A stretch of DNA of 64,000 bases, taken from contig NZ_BEVZ01000004.1 of assembly GCF_003112515.1 (NCBI RefSeq), positions 806,001-870,000 of the forward strand, given 5' to 3'. This DNA is from Streptomyces fragilis. GTDB taxonomy: Bacteria > Actinomycetota > Actinomycetes > Streptomycetales > Streptomycetaceae. The notes under the pieces are model-generated. The model ran no database searches. It was not told the origin of the DNA and was given only the letters and a program-made list of their open reading frames with translations. The stretch's first letter is position 1. Each line of letters begins with the position of its first letter. Of this stretch, positions 59,892 to 64,000 are shown piece after piece. Position numbers and translations under genes: made by a program.

Positions 59892-61472
59892 TCAGTGGAA
59901 GAAGTGCCGCGTGCCGGTGAAGTACATGGTGACGCCCGCCTTCCGCGCGGCCTCCACCACCAGCTCGTCACGGACCGACCCGCCCGGCTGCACCACGGCC
60001 CTGACGCCCGCCGCGGTGAGGATTTCCAGCCCGTCGGGGAACGGGAAGAAGGCGTCGGAGGCGGCGTAGGAGCCGCGCGCCCGCTCCTCCCCGGCCCGCT
60101 CGACGGCCAGCTTCGCGGAGTCGACGCGGTTGACCTGGCCCATGCCGACGCCGACCGAGGCGCCGTCCTTGGCGAGCAGGATCGCGTTGGACTTCACCGC
60201 GCGGCAGGCCTTCCAGGCGAAGGCGAGCTCGGCCAGCTCCGCCTCGGGGAGCGCCTCGCCGGTGGCCAGCGTCCAGTTGGCCGGGTCGTCGCCGTCGGCC
60301 TGCAGCCGGTCGGTGACCTGCAGCAGCGCGCCGCCGTCGATCGGCTTGACCTCGACCGGCGCGGAGGGGGCCTCAGGGGCCCGCAGCACGCGGATGTTCT
60401 TCTTCCGGGCGAGGATCTCGACGGCGCCGTCCTCGTAGTCCGGCGCGACGACGACCTCGGTGAAGATCTCGGCGACCTGCTCGGCCATCTCCTTGGAGAC
60501 CGGCCGGTTGACCGCGATCACGCCGCCGAACGCGGAGAGCGGGTCGCAGGCGTGCGCCTTGCGGTGCGCCTCGGCGACGTCGGCGCCCACCGCGATGCCG
60601 CACGGGTTGGCGTGCTTGATGATCGCGACGCAGGGCTCGTCGTGGTCGTACGCGGCACGGCGCGCGGCGTCCGTGTCCGTGTAGTTGTTGTACGACATCT
60701 CCTTGCCGTGCAGCTGCTCCGCGCCGGCCAGGCCGCCCTCGGCGCCCTCGGAGAGGTACAGGGCGGCGGGCTGGTGCGGGTTCTCGCCGTAGCGCAGGGT
60801 GTGGCCGCGCTGCCAGGTCGCGCCGAGGAAGTCCGGGAACTGCGACTCCTCGTCCGCCGGGGCGTAGTCGGAGGCGAACCAGGAGGCGACGGCCACGTCG
60901 TAGGAGGCGGTGTGCTGGAACGCCTCGGCGGCCAGCCGCTTGCGGGCGGTCAGGTCGAACCCGCCGCCCTTCACCGCGGAGAGCACGTCGGCGTAGCGGG
61001 CCGGGCTGGTGACCACGGCGACCGAGGGGTGGTTCTTGGCGGCGGCGCGCACCATGGAGGGGCCGCCGATGTCGATCTGCTCGACGCACTCGTCGGCCGA
61101 GGCGCCCGAGGCGACGGTCTCGCGGAACGGGTAGAGGTTGACGACCACCAGGTCGAACGGGGCGACGCCGAGCTCGTCCAGCTGCTGCCGGTGGCTGTCC
61201 AGCCGCAGGTCGGCCAGGATGCCGGCGTGGACCTTCGGGTGCAGCGTCTTCACGCGCCCGTCGAGGCACTCCGGGAAGCCGGTCAGCTCCTCGACCTTGG
61301 TGACGGGGACGCCGGCGGCGGCGATCCGGCCGGCGGTGGAGCCGGTGGAGACCAGCTCGACGCCCGCCTCGTGGAGGCCCTGGGCGAGCTCCTCGAGACC
61401 GGTCTTGTCGTAGACGCTGACCAGTGCGCGACGGATGGGCCGCTGGGTCGTGACAGTGCTGTCGGCGGTCAC
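59892..61472 (-). CDS. purH: bifunctional AICAR transformylase / IMP cyclohydrolase
   Basis: 526 residues. IMP cyclohydrolase domain (1-200) has VSVYDKTGLEELAQGL, STGSTAGRI, TLHPKVHAGIL and NLYPF. The transformylase domain has RYGENPHQPAALY, IKHANPCGIAVG, SAFGGVIAVNRPV and a C-terminal YFTGTRHFFH. It performs the last two steps of de novo purine synthesis. GTG at 61472 overlaps the purN stop (GTGA). Confidence 0.97.
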   Translation of the reverse strand: MTADSTVTTQRPIRRALVSVYDKTGLEELAQGLHEAGVELVSTGSTAGRIAAAGVPVTKVEELTGFPECLDGRVKTLHPKVHAGILADLRLDSHRQQLDELGVAPFDLVVVNLYPFRETVASGASADECVEQIDIGGPSMVRAAAKNHPSVAVVTSPARYADVLSAVKGGGFDLTARKRLAAEAFQHTASYDVAVASWFASDYAPADEESQFPDFLGATWQRGHTLRYGENPHQPAALYLSEGAEGGLAGAEQLHGKEMSYNNYTDTDAARRAAYDHDEPCVAIIKHANPCGIAVGADVAEAHRKAHACDPLSAFGGVIAVNRPVSKEMAEQVAEIFTEVVVAPDYEDGAVEILARKKNIRVLRAPEAPSAPVEVKPIDGGALLQVTDRLQADGDDPANWTLATGEALPEAELAELAFAWKACRAVKSNAILLAKDGASVGVGMGQVNRVDSAKLAVERAGEERARGSYAASDAFFPFPDGLEILTAAGVRAVVQPGGSVRDELVVEAARKAGVTMYFTGTRHFFH

Positions 61473-62119
61473 GGGATAACTACCTTTCGTCCCTCAATGC
61501 GGTAGCCGTTGCGGGCGATACGCCCCACGACATCGACGAGCAGCCTTCGCTCGACTTCCTTGATGCGCTCGTGCAGAGCGCCTTCGTCGTCCTCGTCCCG
61601 GATCTCGACCACGCCCTGGGCGATGATCGGTCCGGTGTCGACGCCGTCGTCGACGAAGTGGACGGTGCATCCGGTGACCTTGGCGCCGTACGCGAGCGCG
61701 TCGCGCACGCCATGGGCTCCGGGAAAACTGGGCAGCAGGGCAGGGTGCGTGTTGACGAACCGCCCGCCGAAGCGGGCCAGGAACTCCTTGCCCACGATCT
61801 TCATGAAGCCGGCGGAGACCACGAGGTCGGGCCGGTGGTCCGCGACGGCCGCGGCGAGCGCCGCGTCCCATTCCTCGCGGGTGGCGTGGTCCTTCACGCG
61901 GACGACGAAGGTCGGCAGCCCGGCGCGCTCGGCGCGGGCCAGCCCCTCGATCCCGTCACGGTCGGCGCCGACGGCGACGATCTCGGCGCCGTACTCACCG
62001 GTGCCGGTCTCCTCGATCGCGTCGAGGAGCGCCTGGAGGTTCGTACCGGATCCGGACACCAGCACGACGAGGCGCTTGACGCCGGTGGACACGGGCGCGG
62101 GCGTCTGGGCGGCGGCCAC
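61469..62119 (-). CDS. purN: phosphoribosylglycinamide formyltransferase
   Basis: 216 residues. VVLVSGSGTNLQALLDAI at the N-terminus, AGFMKIVGKEFLARFGGRFV with NTHPALLPSFPGAHG carrying the Asn-His pair, and CTVHFVDDGVDTGPIIAQ with the catalytic Asp. It uses 10-formyl-THF to make FGAR from GAR. GTG at 62119 follows GAAAGGG; the frame stays open far upstream without conserved sequence. First gene of purN-purH. Confidence 0.96.
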   Translation of the reverse strand: MAAAQTPAPVSTGVKRLVVLVSGSGTNLQALLDAIEETGTGEYGAEIVAVGADRDGIEGLARAERAGLPTFVVRVKDHATREEWDAALAAAVADHRPDLVVSAGFMKIVGKEFLARFGGRFVNTHPALLPSFPGAHGVRDALAYGAKVTGCTVHFVDDGVDTGPIIAQGVVEIRDEDDEGALHERIKEVERRLLVDVVGRIARNGYRIEGRKVVIP

Positions 62120-62171
62120 GGCGGGGCCCTTTCTCGGGAGAGCGGCGATTCCGGCCGGTCGTACGCGCGGC

Positions 62172-62189
62172 TTTGTACGGACGTACGAA
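62172..62189. promoter_or_regulatory. imperfect palindrome upstream of purNH
   Basis: TTTGTACG-GA-CGTACGAA has 8-bp arms with one mismatch, 53 bases upstream of the purN start. It could be an operator for purine regulation. No known consensus was matched. Confidence 0.35.
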
Positions 62190-62521
62190 TGCTTCGCGCC
62201 CCTTCTTACGGGGAAGTCTACGAAGCGGTCGACCGGCAGCAACGATACCCGGCACTTCGGACGCCCCCACGGGACGGGGGCGGAGCCGGGCGGTACCGTC
62301 TGCCCTGTGCGACGCGGCACCGGGCGGGAACGTCCCAGGTGCGCCACACGTTCCGAAGAGGGCAGGGGGCCCGGGCCCGGGGTCTTCCCCGGAACCGGAT
62401 GTGCCGCACGGCACATCCGCGGCGCCCTCCCCCCGCTCCTCGGGCGGCGCCGCCGTGACCGAAAGCCGCCTCCCGGACCGGTTCCGCCCGGTTCCCTACC
62501 GCTCCATCCAGATCCACCCAG

Positions 62522-62550
62522 GTCCAGCCAGTTCCAGCCAGTTCCAGCCA
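62522..62550 (+). repeat. three tandem 10-bp near-repeats in a leader
   Basis: Three copies of a GTTCCAGCCA-like decamer (first copy one base different) lie 20 bases before the ATG at 62570. They may affect the leader of the next gene or mark slippage. Confidence 0.6.
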
Positions 62551-62569
62551 AGGGGAAGACGCACACCCG

Positions 62570-63385
62570 ATGCCCGACCGCCGCAGCCCGCGACTCCTCA
62601 CCCTCCCCACGCGCCTCGCGCCCGGTACGCGGGGGCATGCCTCGCCGGGAGGGGAGCGTGGCGGCATGCTGCTGCGGAATCCCTCCGAGCCCGGCTCCCC
62701 GGCCCGCGACGACCACCGGGACGCCGACGGCCGACGGCCCGCCGACGAGGAGAACCCGTTCGCGCCGCCGCCGGAGAACCAGCCCTCGCAGGAGGGCCGC
62801 TGGAGCGACCGGCAGCCCGAGGGCGGCGGGGGCGGCGGCTGGTCCGGCTGGGGCCAGCGCCCCGAGGGGTCCGGCCAGGGGCACCGGTCGGGTCAGGGCG
62901 GCTCCGGCGAGGGACCGGGCGGACCCGGCCTGCGCTGGGATCCCACCGACCCCGCCCAGCGGCGGGCCCGCTACGCGCTGCTCAGCGGCACCTGGGGACT
63001 GATCCTCACGCTCTTCGGGCTGCCCTACGTCGCGCTGCTGCTCGGCGCGCTCGCCCTCTACTGGGGCATCAGCGCCCTGCGCACGCCCTCCCGCCCGCAG
63101 GACCCGGACCGTCCGGCGGACGGTGCGGCGGCCACCGCCTCCGGCTCCCCGACGGCCACGGGCGGGCGCAACCCGCAGCGGCGGGCGGCGATCGTCGGCA
63201 TCGTCACCGGGTCGATCGCACTGCTGATGGTGCTGCTGTTCGTCCTCGCGCAGCAGGTGCTGCTGCGGGACTTCTTCGTCTGCACCGACGAGGCGCTCAC
63301 CCGCGACGCCCGTCAGGCCTGTGTGAAGCACCTCCCCGACAGCGTCCCGGACAGCCTCCGCGACAGCCTCACGGCGTCCACCTGA
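62570..63385 (+). CDS. two-helix membrane protein with disordered N-terminus
   Basis: 271 residues (or 239 from the ATG at 62666, which follows a GGGAGGGGAG site). The N-terminal 130 residues are Gly/Pro/Asp-rich. Two membrane helices (about 138-163 and 208-232) flank an Ala/Pro/Thr loop; the extracytoplasmic end has two Cys (FFVCTDEALTRDARQACVKH). No named family recognised beyond DUF4190-like small proteins. The start is uncertain. Confidence 0.7.
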   Translation: MPDRRSPRLLTLPTRLAPGTRGHASPGGERGGMLLRNPSEPGSPARDDHRDADGRRPADEENPFAPPPENQPSQEGRWSDRQPEGGGGGGWSGWGQRPEGSGQGHRSGQGGSGEGPGGPGLRWDPTDPAQRRARYALLSGTWGLILTLFGLPYVALLLGALALYWGISALRTPSRPQDPDRPADGAAATASGSPTATGGRNPQRRAAIVGIVTGSIALLMVLLFVLAQQVLLRDFFVCTDEALTRDARQACVKHLPDSVPDSLRDSLTAST

Positions 63386-63417
63386 GGGGTGGGGGCGCAG
63401 CGGCGCCCCCACCCCTC
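63384..63417. terminator. bidirectional terminator at the right end
   Basis: A 14-bp perfect inverted repeat (63384-63397 and 63404-63417), extendable by one pair, overlaps the stop codon of the membrane-protein gene and lies 35 bases beyond the convergent gene. Confidence 0.75.
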
Positions 63418-63452
63418 CGCCCTCGTCGGCCCTTCGCCCTCGGCCTCCGCTC

Positions 63453-64000
63453 TCAGCGGGTGGTCGCGGTGACCAACCCGGCGAGGACGAGCACCCCCAC
63501 CACCGCCGTCGCTCCCGCCGCCGCGGCGGTCCACCACCGGGCCAGCCGCTCCGCGCGGCGCCGGATCACCGCCGGTCGGGCCGGCCTGGCCAGGGCGGTG
63601 GAGGTCGCCGCATGGGCGGTCTCCGCCATCCGCCGCCGCAGCGTCTCCGGGTCGGCCAGGTCCGGCACCCGGACCGCCACCGCCTCCCGGGCCCGGCACA
63701 GCCGGCTCGCCGTCGCCGCCGTGGAGGCCTCGGTCTCGGCCGCCGTCTCGGGCAGGTCGAGCCCCAGACCGTCGTAGAGCAGCAGCGTGCGCCGGTGGAG
63801 CGGCGGCAGGTCGCGCAGCGCCGCCAGCAACGCCCGGTCCGCGCGGGTCGCGCGCGGAACCGTCCGGCCGTGCTCCCGCCGTCGGCGACGGCGGCGGCTG
63901 CGCCGCCAGGGCGACAGCGCGTGGTCGTGGGCCACGGCCCGCACCCAGCTCGGCGGGTCGGGGTCGAGCGCCACCTCCGGCCAGCGGTGCCAGGCGTCGC
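63453..64000 (-). CDS. partial sigma-factor-like protein with C-terminal membrane span
   Basis: C-terminal 182 residues; the gene enters from beyond the right edge. The visible part has SWVRAVAHDHALSPWRRSRR, then LLAALRDLPPLHRRTLLLYD and LPETAAETEASTAATASRLC, which look like a degenerate sigma region 4. A single membrane helix near the C-terminus (AAAAGATAVVGVLVLAGLV) ends the protein. Streptomyces has ECF-like proteins of this form. Without the N-terminus the family is tentative. Confidence 0.65.
   Translation of the reverse strand, partial: DAWHRWPEVALDPDPPSWVRAVAHDHALSPWRRSRRRRRRREHGRTVPRATRADRALLAALRDLPPLHRRTLLLYDGLGLDLPETAAETEASTAATASRLCRAREAVAVRVPDLADPETLRRRMAETAHAATSTALARPARPAVIRRRAERLARWWTAAAAGATAVVGVLVLAGLVTATTR

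Overview
The window is a piece of a Streptomyces chromosome, or that of a very close actinomycete. Base composition is well above 70 % GC, codons end almost always in G or C, GTG starts are common, and genes are often joined by 1-4 base GTGA, ATGA or TGATG overlaps. A protein of the SCO4848 membrane family and the order sdhCDAB, glyA, trpS, betaine genes, mdh, folD, purHN recall the SCO48xx part of the S. coelicolor core (from memory, not checked). No rRNA, tRNA, insertion sequence, integrase, CRISPR array or origin was found.

Region 1 (1-8.7 kb) is a surface-glycan locus: the first codons of a probable neuB, neuA (CMP-nonulosonate synthetase), a DUF6716 glycosyltransferase, a family-2 glycosyltransferase, a polysialyltransferase-like enzyme, a fused GT8/TPR/polysaccharide pyruvyltransferase and a protein with all GT29 sialyltransferase motifs. 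Two divergent operons share a 198-bp control region, and the plus-strand operon converges on the GT8/GT29 operon at a perfect 20-bp terminator. Together these genes look able to activate a sialic-acid-type sugar (Neu5Ac or Kdn) and build a wall or capsule polymer from it.

Region 2 (8.7-30.2 kb) is mostly housekeeping: a methylmalonyl-CoA mutase large chain lacking the B12 domain, an L,D-transpeptidase, sdhCDAB, an OHCU decarboxylase, a GH20 hexosaminidase, an ECF sigma factor with a membrane partner, a Nudix hydrolase, a TetR-controlled operon with two perfect operators, an oligopeptide-type binding protein, a membrane metallophosphoesterase, an SCO4848-family protein, a D-Ala-D-Ala carboxypeptidase and a YihY protein.

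Region 3 (30.2-34.7 kb) holds homologues of all five mycobacterial decaprenylphosphoryl-arabinose locus components (GtrA, UbiA-type phosphoribosyltransferase, PAP2 phosphatase, DprE1, DprE2), divergently arranged.

Region 4 (34.7-49.3 kb) has a 2H phosphoesterase, trpS, glyA with a ZTP riboswitch, an acyltransferase, an ATP-grasp ligase with a small lipoprotein, and a choline/glycine-betaine island (betB, betA, proV, fused proW, proX).

Region 5 (49.5-64 kb) has a sortase-anchored thioester-domain surface protein, a coupled three-gene membrane cluster of unknown role sharing a short motif, mdh with an operator-like palindrome, an XRE/DUF2690 protein, folD with a DUF3017 gene, an RDD protein, purN-purH, a membrane protein and a partial sigma-factor-like gene.
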